The position numbers and the translations under genes are program-made. A DNA stretch of 64,000 bases from Pseudomonas argentinensis. Its GTDB lineage: Bacteria > Pseudomonadota > Gammaproteobacteria > Pseudomonadales > Pseudomonadaceae. Of the stretch, positions 47,284-57,606 are shown one piece after another; position 1 is the stretch's first letter; each line of letters opens with the position of its first letter. The stretch is taken from NCBI RefSeq assembly GCF_001839655.2, contig NZ_CP056087.1:1-64000 (forward strand). Reading direction: 5' to 3'. The notes below the pieces were generated by a model, which did no database searches, was not told where the DNA came from, and saw nothing but the letters and a program-made list of their open reading frames with translations.

Positions 47284-47318
47284 CTCAAGCCTCAAGCCTC
47301 AAGCCTCAAGCCTCAAGC
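47284..47318. repeat. Heptamer tandem repeat (CTCAAGC)5
   Basis: Five perfect copies of the 7-bp unit CTCAAGC between argE and the Pit gene, followed at 47337-47371 by related CTTGCTGCTTGAAGCTTGCC palindromic sequence. A 7-bp unit can change copy number by slippage; it lies in the spacer, not in a gene. Confidence 0.9.
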
Positions 47319-47372
47319 CAGAGCATGTGACGCCTTGCTCTTACTTGCTGCTTGAAGCTTGCCGCTTGTAAC

Positions 47373-48638
47373 TCAAAGAAAAATCAGCATGAAGATTTCG
47401 AGATAGATGATCGCCAGCGCCGCGCCGATCGGCAGGGTCACCACCCACGAGGTGAAGATGCGTCCAACCACCGCCAGGTTGAGCGCACCGATGCCTCGCG
47501 CCATGCCAATGCCCAGCACGGCGCCGACCAGCGTGTGAGTGGTCGATACCGGCAGGCCGATGCCCGAGGCGGCGACCACGGTGGCCGCGGTGGCCAGCTC
47601 GGCTGCAAAGCCGCGGCTCGGGGTCAGTTCGGTGATCTTCTTGCCGATGGTGGCGATCACCTTCCAGCCGTAGGTGGCCAGGCCGATGACGATACCCACG
47701 GCGCCCATCAGCAGCACCCAGCCAGGTACCGATGACTGGCCACCAATGGCCATGTCGCCACCGGCTTCAATCACGCCGACTACGGCGGCCAGCGGGCCTA
47801 CGGCGTTGGAGACATCACTGGCGCCATGGGCGAAGGCCATGGAGCAGGCGGTGAAGATCATCAGCACCGCGAAGACTTTTTCGACGCTGGCAAAGTGGAA
47901 GTCCTTGTCGGCTTCCTCGTCCAGCTTGATGCGGCGCAGCAGCAGGATGCCCAGGCCGGCCACCAGCAGGCCGACACCGGCGGACAGCAGAATGCTCTGG
48001 CTGGTGGTGAAGTTCAGACCGACGTGCTTGAGGCCCTTGGTGAAGGTCATCAGCGCCAGCATGAAGCCGGTCAGGAACATGTACACCGGCACCCAGCGCT
48101 TGGCATTGCGGAACGGGTCTTCGGTGTCGAAGATCAGCCACTGCACGCTCATGAACAGGCCGAAGGCCACCAGCCCGGATATGAACGGGGTCACCACCCA
48201 GCTGGAGACGATCGGCACCAGGCCGCCCCAGTTCACTGCATCGACCGATACACTGACCGAGGCAAAACCAATGAGAGCGCCGACGATGGAGTGGGTGGTG
48301 GATACCGGCCAACCGCGCGTCGAGGCAATCATCAACCAGGTTCCGGCCGACAGCAGCGAGGCCATCATGCCCAGCACGAACATGTCGGCGGGAATCACCG
48401 ACGCATCGACGATGCCGTTCTTGATGGTTTCGGTGACCTGACCACCGGCCAGGTAGGCACCGCAGAATTCGAAGACCATGGCGATCAGGATCGCCTGCTT
48501 GATGGTCAGTGCCTTGGCACCCACCGACGTACCCATGGCATTGGAGACATCATTGGCACCAACCCCCCACGCCATGAACAAACCAAAGCAGCAGGCCAGC
48601 ACGAGGAGTACGAAACCGTAGTCCGCGACAAGAGACAT
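47373..48638 (-). CDS. pit: Inorganic phosphate transporter, PiT family
   Basis: 421 residues, about 10-12 helices. The two PiT signatures are present: GANDVSNAMGTSVGAKALT near 27 and GASDVSNAVGPLAAV near 275, each with its partner segment (GWPVSTTHSIVGA, GLPVSTTHTLVGA). Low-affinity symport of (metal-)phosphate with H+ or Na+. It is 38 bp downstream of the DUF47 gene and forms an operon with it. Confidence 0.95.
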   Translation of the reverse strand: MSLVADYGFVLLVLACCFGLFMAWGVGANDVSNAMGTSVGAKALTIKQAILIAMVFEFCGAYLAGGQVTETIKNGIVDASVIPADMFVLGMMASLLSAGTWLMIASTRGWPVSTTHSIVGALIGFASVSVSVDAVNWGGLVPIVSSWVVTPFISGLVAFGLFMSVQWLIFDTEDPFRNAKRWVPVYMFLTGFMLALMTFTKGLKHVGLNFTTSQSILLSAGVGLLVAGLGILLLRRIKLDEEADKDFHFASVEKVFAVLMIFTACSMAFAHGASDVSNAVGPLAAVVGVIEAGGDMAIGGQSSVPGWVLLMGAVGIVIGLATYGWKVIATIGKKITELTPSRGFAAELATAATVVAASGIGLPVSTTHTLVGAVLGIGMARGIGALNLAVVGRIFTSWVVTLPIGAALAIIYLEIFMLIFL

Positions 48639-48676
48639 AGAGATTTACCTGTAAACCCAGAAAGGATGCTGGCGGC

Positions 48677-49357
48677 CTAGCGCGCCAGCAGTTGTTCCAG
48701 CCGGTTGCCCACGCGCTCGGCGCGATCGGCAATGTCACCGACCCAGTCGATGATCCGATAGAGGAACATCACATCGACTGCGGGAAGATCCTTTTCCAGT
48801 TTGAACAAGGTGCGGCGCACCTCGATTTGCTGGCGGTCGGTTTCGCGCTCGATTTCCTCGAGCTCCTCGACCATGCGCTCGACCAGGGTGGCCTCACGAC
48901 CGGCGAAACCGGCCTCGAGCAGCGAATCCAGCTCTTTCATCGCCTTGAGTGCCTGGGCACTGGCGTCCACGCACCGCTGCACATAGGCCAGCATCAGCGG
49001 CTGCAGATCGGCAGGAATGGTCATGGAGCGGCCCAGCATCAACCCGGCGATATCCTTGGCCCGGTTGGCGACCTTGTCCTGGGTGCTGAGCAATTCCAGT
49101 AGATCGGAACGTGGCACCGGCAGAAACAGGCTCTTGGGCAGGTGCATGCGCACGTTCTTCTTGAGCTTGTCCGCCTCGTTCTCCAGGCGCACCATCGCCT
49201 GTTGCACCTGCTCGACACGCGTCCAGTCTTCGGCCATCACCGCCTCGAAGAATGGCACCAGGTTAGCGGCGCATTCGTGAGCCTTGGCGATATGCTGCTG
49301 CATCGGCCCGATCGGTGAGCGGCCAAACAGGCTGCTGATGAACGGATTGCTTGGCAT
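48677..49357 (-). CDS. PhoU-like DUF47 protein (Pit accessory)
   Basis: 226 residues, all-helical, TIGR00153/YkaA type, with the PhoU-like acidic helices ELEEIERETDRQQIEVRR and IDWVGDIADRAERVGNRLE. Such proteins occur next to Pit transporters and are thought to control them. First gene of the DUF47-pit operon; a candidate Pho box lies 66-83 bp upstream of its start. Confidence 0.92.
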   Translation of the reverse strand: MPSNPFISSLFGRSPIGPMQQHIAKAHECAANLVPFFEAVMAEDWTRVEQVQQAMVRLENEADKLKKNVRMHLPKSLFLPVPRSDLLELLSTQDKVANRAKDIAGLMLGRSMTIPADLQPLMLAYVQRCVDASAQALKAMKELDSLLEAGFAGREATLVERMVEELEEIERETDRQQIEVRRTLFKLEKDLPAVDVMFLYRIIDWVGDIADRAERVGNRLEQLLAR

Positions 49358-49422
49358 GGGGGTGACCCCTGTCTGTCAAAGAGGCCGCAAGTATACGGAT
49401 GACATCCTGACCAGGCCAGCGC

Positions 49423-49440
49423 GTGTCATCGTTTGGTCAT
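49423..49440 (+). promoter_or_regulatory. Candidate Pho box between DUF47-pit and the triphosphatase gene
   Basis: GTGTCATCGTTTGGTCAT matches the tandem CTGTCAT-N4-CTGTCAT of PhoB sites at 11 of 14 positions. It lies in the 296-bp divergent region between a phosphate transporter operon and a triphosphatase gene. The rest of that region shows no gene. Confidence 0.45.
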
Positions 49441-49653
49441 AAAGTCGTATTTCGTCACTGATTGCCCGGGAAAAACAGCTTAACTTCAGGGAAACTTGCG
49501 CCATGAATATTTCAGACGCCTCACTACCAAGCGCCTGCGGTGCTCGCCGACCTGCATCCACCGCGCTTTTCCTCTACCCTGTACGATCTAACGTGCGGGC
49601 CAACGCCTCGCACCGTGCCCCCGCCGCCGTCGCCGCTTCACCGAGCCCTCGCA

Positions 49654-51024
49654 ATGAATAAAGAAACCGAAATCAAACTGCGCGCCAGTCGCGAAACCCT
49701 GGCCGCCCTGCAATCCCACCCCCTGCTGAAGAAACGCAGCAAGGCCGGCTGGGAGACGAGCGAGCTGTTCAACCAGTACTTCGACACCGACGCTCGCGAC
49801 CTCGCAGCCGCCCGGGTTGCCCTGCGCCTGCGCAAGGATGGCGAGCAGCTCATCCAGACCCTCAAGAGCCGCGGCCAGAGCGTGGCCGGACTGTCGGAGC
49901 GCAACGAGTGGGACTGGCACCTGAGCAAGGCCAAGCTGGATCTCAAGAAACTCGATGACAGCTGTTGGCCGGCCGCCCTGGCCGAGCTGGACAAGAAGCA
50001 GCTCAAGCCGATCTTCACCACCGACTTCGTGCGCCAGCGCGCCGAGATCGCCTGGGGCCGCGGCAAGGCACGGGTGGTCATCGAGGCGGCGCTGGACCTG
50101 GGCAAGGTGATCGCCGGCAAACAACAGGAAGAAATCTGCGAACTGGAACTGGAGCTGCGCCAGGGCGAACCCGGGGCGCTGCTGGAACTGGCCGCCGAAC
50201 TGGCCGCCGACCTGCCGTTGATGCCCTGCGACATCAGCAAGGCCGAGCGCGGCTACCGCCTGTTCGACGAGGCCAGTTACAACCTGCAGCTGCCCACCCC
50301 ACAACTCGAGGCTGAACAGAGCCTGGACGACGCCGTGGCCAGCATCGGCTGGTTCCTGCTCGGCAGCAGCCAGCGCCTGGCCGAACAGTACCGCCACAGC
50401 GGCCACTGGCGCCTGCTGGTCGACTGGCTGGACTGCCTGGTGGAGCTGCGCGCCCTGTTCGGCAGCCTCGGCCAGGCCGCCCCGCGGGCCAGCACCAGCG
50501 AACTGCGCCAGGTGCTCGACGCGCTGCTCGAAGACTGGCGCCCACGGGTGCAGGCCGGCCAGCAGGACGAGGCCGCCCGCCAGGAGGCGCCGGCCCAGTT
50601 CGCCGCCGAACTGGCGCAGACCCGTTGGGGCCTGTTCTCGCTGAACACTTCGCGCTGGCTGCTGGCCCGCAGCTGGACCAGCGCGCGCAACAAGCGTGGC
50701 GATCGCCAGGGTGCGGCGGCGCTGCAAAGCTGGCTGCCGACCTTCTTCGCCGAAGAAGGCCGCGACCTGCAGCTCAAGCGCTATCAGCAGCAGCCCGAGG
50801 ACCTGGCCGAACAGCTGCCGCGCCTGGAACGCCTGCTGCTCTGGCTGCACCTGGCCCGCGGCACGCTCGACATCGCCGAGACCGACCGCCTGTTCGGCGA
50901 GCTCAACAAACTGGCTGAACTGGCCAAGCGCCCGTTGAGTCCAGAAGAACTGGAGGCGCGCATGACCCAGGCGCAGATCATCATGAGCCTCAAGCCCTGG
51001 AAAGCGCTGCTGAAGAACGGCTGA
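49654..51024 (+). CDS. CYTH-CHAD inorganic triphosphatase (YgiF-like)
   Basis: 456 residues. N-terminal CYTH tunnel domain (about 1-200) with the EIKLR signature (KETEIKLRAS), RLRKDG and ELELELRQGE; C-terminal CHAD domain (about 215-456), a helical bundle that binds polyphosphate, with conserved His/Arg (RHSGHWRLLVDWL). E. coli YgiF hydrolyses tripolyphosphate. The start MNKETEIKL is fixed by the CYTH motif; the frame is open further upstream. Confidence 0.92.
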   Translation: MNKETEIKLRASRETLAALQSHPLLKKRSKAGWETSELFNQYFDTDARDLAAARVALRLRKDGEQLIQTLKSRGQSVAGLSERNEWDWHLSKAKLDLKKLDDSCWPAALAELDKKQLKPIFTTDFVRQRAEIAWGRGKARVVIEAALDLGKVIAGKQQEEICELELELRQGEPGALLELAAELAADLPLMPCDISKAERGYRLFDEASYNLQLPTPQLEAEQSLDDAVASIGWFLLGSSQRLAEQYRHSGHWRLLVDWLDCLVELRALFGSLGQAAPRASTSELRQVLDALLEDWRPRVQAGQQDEAARQEAPAQFAAELAQTRWGLFSLNTSRWLLARSWTSARNKRGDRQGAAALQSWLPTFFAEEGRDLQLKRYQQQPEDLAEQLPRLERLLLWLHLARGTLDIAETDRLFGELNKLAELAKRPLSPEELEARMTQAQIIMSLKPWKALLKNG

Positions 51025-51079
51025 TGCACACGGCAGGTGGCGCCCTCACCTGCCCCGCTCGACGACAGGATGCCCCTCG

Positions 51080-51811
51080 ATGTTCAAACTCAGCCTGAAA
51101 TCCATCGCCGCCACCTGGCTCACCGGCCTGCTGGCGCTGCTGCCACTGGCCCTGACCATGGTGGTGCTGGCCTGGCTGGTCAGCCTGCTCAACAACCTGA
51201 TCGGCCCGTCCACGGCCATTGGCCGGCTGTTCGCCGCACTCGGCACGCCGTTCGCCAGCAACCCCTACCTGGCCTACCTGCTCGGCACCCTGGTGCTGCT
51301 GATCAGCCTCTATCCCCTCGGTCTGGCGGTGAAGCTGGGCCTGCGCCGCCCGCTCGGCTGGCTGATCGACGTGACCCTGCGGCGTACCCCGCTGATCGGC
51401 AACTTCTACAACCTGGCCGACCGCTTCGTCGGCCTGCTCGACAAGAAGAACACCGACATCACCAGCATGCGCCCGGTGTGGTGCTTTTTCGGCGGCGGCG
51501 ATGGGGTGGCGGTGCTGGCTCTGCAACCGACCTCGGAGCCAGTGGAACTGGAAGGCCGTCCGCACCTGGCGATCCTGGTGCCCACCGCGCCGATTCCGGT
51601 TGGTGGCGGCCTGCTCTACGTGCCGGCCGACTGGGTCAAGCCCGCCAACATGGGCGTCGACGCGCTGACCAGCATCTATGTGTCCATGGGGCTGACACCA
51701 CCGCCCTCCCTACCCGCGCATAGTCTGGAAGATGCCCGCCAGCCAGAGCCGCCAGCAGCCCCGGAACAGCTGCCGCCAGCAGGCGAGCAACCGACCAAAC
51801 CGCAGGCCTGA
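51080..51811 (+). CDS. DUF502 family membrane protein
   Basis: 243 residues. Two helices (about 11-37 and 64-85) followed by a soluble domain with TLRRTPLIGNFYNLADRFVGLLDKKN and LVPTAPIPVGGGLLYVPADWV, the DUF502 signature, and a proline-rich C-terminus. Function unknown. It is 55 bp after the triphosphatase gene on the same strand. Confidence 0.88.
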   Translation: MFKLSLKSIAATWLTGLLALLPLALTMVVLAWLVSLLNNLIGPSTAIGRLFAALGTPFASNPYLAYLLGTLVLLISLYPLGLAVKLGLRRPLGWLIDVTLRRTPLIGNFYNLADRFVGLLDKKNTDITSMRPVWCFFGGGDGVAVLALQPTSEPVELEGRPHLAILVPTAPIPVGGGLLYVPADWVKPANMGVDALTSIYVSMGLTPPPSLPAHSLEDARQPEPPAAPEQLPPAGEQPTKPQA

Positions 51812-51911
51812 TCCGCGAACCATGAACCGGCGCTTAGTCGGTGCCGGCGCAATCAGGCATGCTGACAGCCGCTACAGGATGCCAACCCGACAGCCGTAAC
51901 CAGGAGCCCGC

Positions 51912-53696
51912 ATGTCCAGCCTCTCGCCTGCCGCCGCCGACCGCCTGCTGGACCTCAACGAGCTGTTGCGTGAGCTGGTTGGTCAGGGACGCATTGCCCA
52001 GGAAAGCGCCGAGCAGTGCCTGGCGATCCGCCGCAGTGGCGCCAACACCGACCTGCACCCGCTGGAGTTCCTGGCCGCCCAGCAACTCGCGGATCAGTCG
52101 CGCCCGGGCCGCGTTCTCGACCTGGAAAGCCTGACCCTCTGGCTGGCGCAACTGGCCGGCCAGCCCTACCTGCGCATCGACCCGCTGAAAATCGACGCCG
52201 CGGCGGTCACCCCGCTGATGTCCTACGCCTTCGCCCAGCGCCACAAGATCCTCGCCGTGGCGGTGAGTGCCGAGGCGGTAACCATTGCCAGCGCCCAGCC
52301 GTTCATGCACAGCTGGGAGGCCAACCTCGTCCATGTGCTCAAGCGGCCGATCAAGCGCGTGGTGGCCAACCCGGCGGACATCCAGCGCTTCACCGTGGAG
52401 TTCTACCGCCTGGCCCGCTCGGTCAGCGGCGCCACCAACAGCGATGCCAAGATCAGCAACGTCGGCAACTTCGAGCAACTGCTCAACCTCGGCGCCCAGG
52501 ACCAGGAGCCGGACGCCAACGATGCCCACGTGGTGAACATCGTCGACTGGCTGTTCCAGTACGCCTTCCAGCAACGCGCCAGTGACATCCATATCGAGCC
52601 GCGTCGCGAACAGGGCAGCGTGCGCTTTCGCATCGACGGCGTGCTGCACACCGTCTACCAGTTCCCCGCCCAGGTCACCATGGCCATCGTCAGCCGCCTG
52701 AAGACCCTGGGCCGCATGAACGTCGCCGAAAAGCGCAAACCCCAGGACGGCCGGGTGAAGACCAAGACGCCGGCCGGCAACGAGGTGGAGCTGCGCCTGT
52801 CCACCCTGCCCACCGCCTTTGGCGAGAAGATGGTGATGCGCATCTTCGACCCGGACGTGCTGCTGCGCGGTTTCGATCAACTGGGCTTCAGCCCCGATGA
52901 CCTCAAGCGCTGGGAAAGCATGACCCGCCAGCCCAACGGCATCATCCTGGTCACCGGCCCTACCGGTTCGGGCAAGACCACCACGCTGTACACCACCCTC
53001 AAGCAGCTGGCCACCGAGGAAGTGAACGTGTGCACCATCGAAGACCCCATCGAGATGATCGAGGGCGCCTTCAACCAGATGCAGGTGCAGCACAACATCG
53101 ACCTGACCTTCGCCAGCGGCGTACGCGCGCTGATGCGCCAGGACCCGGACATCATCATGGTCGGCGAGATCCGCGACCTGGAAACCGCCGAGATGGCCAT
53201 CCAGGCGGCACTGACCGGCCACCTGGTGCTCTCCACCCTGCACACCAACGACGCGCCGAGCGCCATTACCCGGCTGCTCGAACTGGGCGTGCCGCACTAC
53301 CTGCTCAAGGCGACGTTGCTCGGTGTCATGGCCCAGCGCCTGGTGCGCACCCTGTGTCCGCACTGCAAGGCGCCGGTGGAGTTCGACGAGGCCGACTGGC
53401 AGGAACTCACCCGCCCCTGGAACGCTCCGCTGCCGACTGGCGCGCACCGCGCCGTGGGCTGCGTCGAATGCCGGGAAACCGGCTACCGCGGCCGCGCCGG
53501 GGTGTACGAGATCATGCTGCTGGGCGACAGCCTGAAACCCTTGATCAGCGCCGATACCGACCTCACGCCGCTACGCCGCCAGGCCTTCAAGGATGGCATG
53601 CGTAGCCTGCGCCTTTCCGGTGCGCAAAAGATCGCTGCCGGGCAGACCACCCTTGAGGAAGTATTGCGCGTGACACCGCAAAGCGAGCAGCGCTAA
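51912..53696 (+). CDS. Orphan GspE/PilB-type secretion ATPase
   Basis: 594 residues. N-terminal MshEN/GspE-N domain (about 40-190), then the AAA-like motor: Walker [11 protein letters not shown] near 352, Asp box [10 protein letters not shown] near 376, Walker B region [13 protein letters not shown] near 415, His box [16 protein letters not shown], and a four-cysteine zinc motif (LCPHC...CVEC). All catalytic elements are intact. No other type II secretion or type IV pilus gene lies in the window; P. aeruginosa has the same solitary gene (PA5210, recalled). Confidence 0.92.
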   Translation: MSSLSPAAADRLLDLNELLRELVGQGRIAQESAEQCLAIRRSGANTDLHPLEFLAAQQLADQSRPGRVLDLESLTLWLAQLAGQPYLRIDPLKIDAAAVTPLMSYAFAQRHKILAVAVSAEAVTIASAQPFMHSWEANLVHVLKRPIKRVVANPADIQRFTVEFYRLARSVSGATNSDAKISNVGNFEQLLNLGAQDQEPDANDAHVVNIVDWLFQYAFQQRASDIHIEPRREQGSVRFRIDGVLHTVYQFPAQVTMAIVSRLKTLGRMNVAEKRKPQDGRVKTKTPAGNEVELRLSTLPTAFGEKMVMRIFDPDVLLRGFDQLGFSPDDLKRWESMTRQPNGIILVTGPTGSGKTTTLYTTLKQLATEEVNVCTIEDPIEMIEGAFNQMQVQHNIDLTFASGVRALMRQDPDIIMVGEIRDLETAEMAIQAALTGHLVLSTLHTNDAPSAITRLLELGVPHYLLKATLLGVMAQRLVRTLCPHCKAPVEFDEADWQELTRPWNAPLPTGAHRAVGCVECRETGYRGRAGVYEIMLLGDSLKPLISADTDLTPLRRQAFKDGMRSLRLSGAQKIAAGQTTLEEVLRVTPQSEQR

Positions 53697-53746
53697 TCTG
53701 CGCTGACGCAGGCTCGGGGCAGCCTGCCCATGCCAGGAGCGGCGCC

Positions 53747-55354
53747 ATGAATATCCGCCAGAAGATGCTCGCCTGTGGGGCCGTCAGTATCGCTGCCACG
53801 CTTCTGGTCGGAGGCATCGGCCTGTGGGGCCAGGCGCAGTTGGGTGAGGCCCTGGCGGCCAACGAAATCAACGCCAATGCCCTACGCCACCACATGGATG
53901 GCGACATGATGCACGACGCCCTGCGCGCCGACGTGCTCGGCGCCTTTCTCAGCGCTCCCGGCGACGTCGCGGCCGCCGCCCAGACGCGCGACGATCTCAG
54001 GGAGCACAGCGCGCGCTTTCGCCAGGCCATGGCCAGGAATGCGGCCTTGCCGCTGGCCCCGGACATTCGCCAGGCCATCGACGAGGTCGGCCCGGTGCTG
54101 GAGGCCTATATCCAGTCGGCCACCCGCATCGTCGAACAGGCCCTCGTCGACCCGGTGGCGGCGCGCGCGCTGTTGGCCGACTTCTCGCGCAGCTTCGCCG
54201 AGCTGGAAGTGCGCAACGAAGCGATCAGCGAGCAGATCGAGGCCAGCGTCGCCCAGACCCGCGCGCAAACCGAAGCCGTGGTGCAGCAGGCCTCCTGGTG
54301 GCAATGGGGCAGCCTGGGCGTCGCCTGCCTGTTGATCCTGGCGATCACCCGGCAGTTGCTGCGCTCGGTGCTGCAGCCCCTGGCCAAGATCATCCAGGCC
54401 GCGCGCGCCATGGCTCAGGGCAATCTGCGCGCGCCCATCAGCGTCGACAGCCGCGACGAAGCCGGCCAATTGCAGCAGAGCCTGGCCGACATGCAGGCCA
54501 GCCTGCGGCAGATGATCGAAACCATCCGCACCGAGAGCGAGGAATTGCGTCGCGCCTCCCAGCACCTGAGCCAGACCTCCAGCGAAGTGGCACGGGGCAC
54601 CAGCGAACAGGCCGAAGGCGCCACCAGCATGGCCGCCGCCATGGAACAGATGATCGGCAATATCGCCCAGATCGCCGAGCATACCCGCAGCGCCCGGGAC
54701 ATTGCCGAGCAGTCCGAACGGCTGACCACCAGCGGCGGACAGGTGATCGTCGGCGTGGTCGATGGCATGAACCACATTGCCGATGCGGTCAATCAGTCGT
54801 CGCAGACCGTCACCGTGCTCGGCCGGTCATCCGAGGAAATCGACTCGATCATCCAGGTGATCCGCGGCATTGCCGATCAGACCAACCTGCTGGCCCTCAA
54901 TGCTGCCATCGAGGCGGCGCGTGCCGGGGATGCCGGCCGCGGCTTCGCCGTGGTGGCCGATGAAGTACGCGGCCTGGCGGCCCGCACCGCGCAGTCGACC
55001 GAGGAAATCACCGCGATGATCCAGCGCATCCGCGAATCCACCGCCCAGGCGGTGAAGAGCATGGACGCCGGGGTCAGCCGGGTCAGCGACGGCGTCGGCA
55101 TGGCCCGGCAGGCCAATGCCTCGATCACCGAGATTCGCCAGGGCGTGCAGCGCTCGGCACAGATGGTCGACGAGATCGCCCACACCATCACCGAGCAGTC
55201 CAAGGCCAGCAACGAAGTCGCCGAGCGGGTGGAAATGATCAGCGAGGTGGCCCAGCGCAACAACCGGGCCATGCAGGAACTGGCGCAGATGCTGGTGCAG
55301 ATGGACAATTCCGCCCAGGCCATGCAGGCCTCGGTCAGGCGCTTCGAACTCTAG
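53747..55354 (+). CDS. Methyl-accepting chemotaxis protein
   Basis: 535 residues. Helix 1 at about 8-30, a short periplasmic four-helix sensor (30-180; contains [24 protein letters not shown], a pattern seen in tandem small-ligand sensors), helix 2 near 186-204, HAMP, and the signalling domain with tip [21 protein letters not shown]. The ligand is unknown. The 51-bp gap to the ATPase gene suggests a shared transcript. Confidence 0.9.
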   Translation: MNIRQKMLACGAVSIAATLLVGGIGLWGQAQLGEALAANEINANALRHHMDGDMMHDALRADVLGAFLSAPGDVAAAAQTRDDLREHSARFRQAMARNAALPLAPDIRQAIDEVGPVLEAYIQSATRIVEQALVDPVAARALLADFSRSFAELEVRNEAISEQIEASVAQTRAQTEAVVQQASWWQWGSLGVACLLILAITRQLLRSVLQPLAKIIQAARAMAQGNLRAPISVDSRDEAGQLQQSLADMQASLRQMIETIRTESEELRRASQHLSQTSSEVARGTSEQAEGATSMAAAMEQMIGNIAQIAEHTRSARDIAEQSERLTTSGGQVIVGVVDGMNHIADAVNQSSQTVTVLGRSSEEIDSIIQVIRGIADQTNLLALNAAIEAARAGDAGRGFAVVADEVRGLAARTAQSTEEITAMIQRIRESTAQAVKSMDAGVSRVSDGVGMARQANASITEIRQGVQRSAQMVDEIAHTITEQSKASNEVAERVEMISEVAQRNNRAMQELAQMLVQMDNSAQAMQASVRRFEL

Positions 55355-55464
55355 CATTCAGTGTGCAGGTGGCGGCAACCCTGGCTGTCGCCCCTGCAAG
55401 CCGGTGGAACCAGTAGCCCGTGGCCCGACTCTCAAGGAGAGGAAACCCACAAGGAGTCATTGCC

Positions 55465-55767
55465 ATGCGCCGTTCAAGTTCGCTGTTGCTCGCCGGCCTT
55501 TTTCTGGCCGCTGCCACCCAGGTCCATGCCGTCAACCTGCGCGACGTCCTGTCGTCGGGGGCGACCACCGCGTCGACCTACCTGACCTTCAAGGACAACA
55601 AGATGATCGTTCCCGCCCAGGATGACGCCAGCAGCTATATCGCCAGCAACGGCGAAATCCGCGGCCCTTATCTGGAGGCGGCGCTGCAGAAGATCCGCAC
55701 CGACAACCCGGATCTGCAAGCCAGCGACATGGAGTTGGCCACGGCGATTCTCACTGCCCAGCAGTAA
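55465..55767 (+). CDS. DUF2388 family exported protein
   Basis: 100 residues with a signal peptide (MRRSSSLLLAGLFLAAATQVHA). The mature part (TTASTYLTFKDNKMIVPAQDDASSYIASNGEIRGPYLEAAL) is the DUF2388 signature, small periplasmic proteins of Pseudomonas with no known role. AAGGAG precedes the ATG. A strong terminator follows. Confidence 0.85.
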   Translation: MRRSSSLLLAGLFLAAATQVHAVNLRDVLSSGATTASTYLTFKDNKMIVPAQDDASSYIASNGEIRGPYLEAALQKIRTDNPDLQASDMELATAILTAQQ

Positions 55768-55783
55768 CGTGCCCTGCAGTGAC

Positions 55784-55812
55784 AAAAAAGCCGGCCCAGG
55801 GGCCGGCTTTTT
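55784..55812. terminator. Bidirectional terminator between DUF2388 gene and gcvH
   Basis: Six A, then GCCGGCCC-AG-GGGCCGGC, then five T. It is symmetrical, so it can end both convergent transcripts. Confidence 0.9.
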
Positions 55813-55838
55813 CATGCCACGACTGCGTGCCAAACGGC

Positions 55839-56222
55839 TTAGCCGTCGATGCTCGCCTCATAGCCTGCGCTGTCCAGCAGCTTCTGCAGCTGCGAGGCGT
55901 CGCTGGGCTGCAGCTTGAAGAACCAGCTGCCGTACGGGTCGTTGTTGACGCTTTCCGGGCTGTCGGCCAGGGCTTCGTTGACGGCGATCACTTCGCCCCC
56001 AACCGGCGCGTAGATGTCGGAGGCGGCCTTCACCGACTCGACCACACCGGCTTCCTGGCCCGCGTCGAGCACCTTGCCGATTTCCGGCAGCTCGATGAAC
56101 ACCACATCACCCAGCGCTTGCTGGGCATGGTCGGAGATGCCCACGGTCACGCTGCCGTCGGCTTCCAGGCGTGCCCATTCGTGGCTGGTGGCGTAACGCA
56201 GATCGGCGGGGATAGAGCTCAT
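55839..56222 (-). CDS. gcvH: Glycine cleavage system H protein
   Basis: 127 residues. Carries the lipoyl-lysine in the segment [16 protein letters not shown] (Lys near 64). It shuttles the aminomethyl group between the P, T and L proteins. Start [10 protein letters not shown]; an ATG five codons earlier lies in the ribosome site (AGGAACGACAAC). It follows gcvT by 82 bp, a gap with a perfect 7-bp hairpin (56244-56263). gcvP does not follow it: a terminator does. Confidence 0.96.
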   Translation of the reverse strand: MSSIPADLRYATSHEWARLEADGSVTVGISDHAQQALGDVVFIELPEIGKVLDAGQEAGVVESVKAASDIYAPVGGEVIAVNEALADSPESVNNDPYGSWFFKLQPSDASQLQKLLDSAGYEASIDG

Positions 56223-56304
56223 GTTGTCGTTCCTCATCAGACAGGACGGCGACCACGCCGTCCGGGGAATTTAGCAGCTGCGCACGGGCTGTGTAAGACG
56301 CCGG

Positions 56305-57399
56305 TCAGATCAGCACCTTGCCATGGCGCACGAAACTCGGCTGCACCACGCGCAGCGGATACCACTTGCCGCGAATTTCCACTTCAGCACGGTCACCGGT
56401 CTTGGCCGGTACGCGAGCTAACGCGATGGACTTGCCCAGGGTCGGCGAGAAGCTGCCGCTGGTGATCTCGCCTTCGCCGACGCCGTCGACGCGCACCACC
56501 TGGTGTGCGCGCAGCACGCCTCGCTCCTCGAGCACCACACCGACCAGACGCGGGTGTTCGCCAGCCTCATGCTGGCGCTGCAGGGCCTCGCGACCGATGA
56601 AGGCGCGCTCGGTTGGCTCCCAGGCCACCGTCCAGGCCAGGTTGCAGGCCAGCGGCGAGGCCTGCTCGTCCATGTCCTGGCCATAGAGATTCAGGCCCGC
56701 CTCCAGGCGCAGGGTGTCGCGCGCGCCAAGGCCGATGGGGGAAATACCCGCGCCGACCAGGTCGTTGAAGAACGCCACGGCTTCGCCGGCCGGCAACATG
56801 ATTTCCAGACCGTCCTCGCCGGTGTAGCCGGTTCGGGCGATGAACCAGTCGCCGTTAGGCAGGCCCTGAAAGGGCTTGAGCTCGTGAATCAGGCTGGCAC
56901 GTGCCTGGCCGACCAGTTCGGCAGTGCGGGCGCGGGCCTTGGGGCCCTGCACGGCGAACATCGCGAAGTCGCTGCGCTCGCGCAACTCGACGGCGAACTC
57001 GCTGCGGTGGGCGCGCATCCAGGCCAGATCCTTGTCGCGGGTGGCGGCGTTGACCACCAGCCGGTAGGCCGGCACTTCGACGGTATCGAGCAGGTAGACG
57101 ATCAGGTCGTCGATCACCCCGCCCTGTTCATTGAGCATGGTGCTGTAGAGGGCCTTGCCCGGGGTTTGCAGACGCGCCACGTCGTTGGCCAGCAGGCGCT
57201 GCAGATACGGCTTGGCATCGGCGCCCTGCACGTCGACCACGGTCATGTGGGAGACGTCGAACACGCCGCAGTCGCGGCGTACCTGATGATGCTCCTCGAC
57301 CTGGGAGCCGTAGTGCAGCGGCATGTCCCAGCCGCCGAAATCGACCATCTTGGCGCCGAGCGCCAGGTGCAGGTCGTAAAGAGGTGTGCGCTGTCCCAT
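56305..57399 (-). CDS. gcvT: Glycine cleavage system T protein (aminomethyltransferase)
   Basis: 364 residues. Releases ammonia and passes the one-carbon unit to tetrahydrofolate. Typical stretches: [43 protein letters not shown], the catalytic Asp in LLANDVARL, and [18 protein letters not shown] before the ATG at 57397. First gene of a gcvT-gcvH operon. No glycine riboswitch fold was seen in the 200 bp upstream. Confidence 0.96.
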   Translation of the reverse strand: MGQRTPLYDLHLALGAKMVDFGGWDMPLHYGSQVEEHHQVRRDCGVFDVSHMTVVDVQGADAKPYLQRLLANDVARLQTPGKALYSTMLNEQGGVIDDLIVYLLDTVEVPAYRLVVNAATRDKDLAWMRAHRSEFAVELRERSDFAMFAVQGPKARARTAELVGQARASLIHELKPFQGLPNGDWFIARTGYTGEDGLEIMLPAGEAVAFFNDLVGAGISPIGLGARDTLRLEAGLNLYGQDMDEQASPLACNLAWTVAWEPTERAFIGREALQRQHEAGEHPRLVGVVLEERGVLRAHQVVRVDGVGEGEITSGSFSPTLGKSIALARVPAKTGDRAEVEIRGKWYPLRVVQPSFVRHGKVLI

Positions 57400-57606
57400 G
57401 GGATCTCCTTCCGGGCGTTGCAAGGCTGGGGCGTGCGTGAAATGGGCCATTCCAGATGAATTTGGAGCTGGCTGCATGGCGGGCCGCAGCGAATGGCGCG
57501 CATTGTAGCCGCATGGTCGGGGCCGGTCATCTCGCACATTGGCAGGCGGTGTAACAAAGCGCCCGGCGGCCTCTGGCGAGCAGCCCTGGAACCGCGGGAC
57601 GACCGC

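Noticed and set aside
47284..47318. CRISPR-like array
   Set aside because: The repeat unit is 7 bp without spacers; it is a simple tandem repeat.
51912..53696. Part of a type IV pilus or type II secretion operon
   Set aside because: No pilin, inner-membrane platform, secretin or prepilin peptidase gene lies nearby.
57400..57606. Glycine riboswitch before gcvT
   Set aside because: I looked for the tandem aptamer cores and did not see them.
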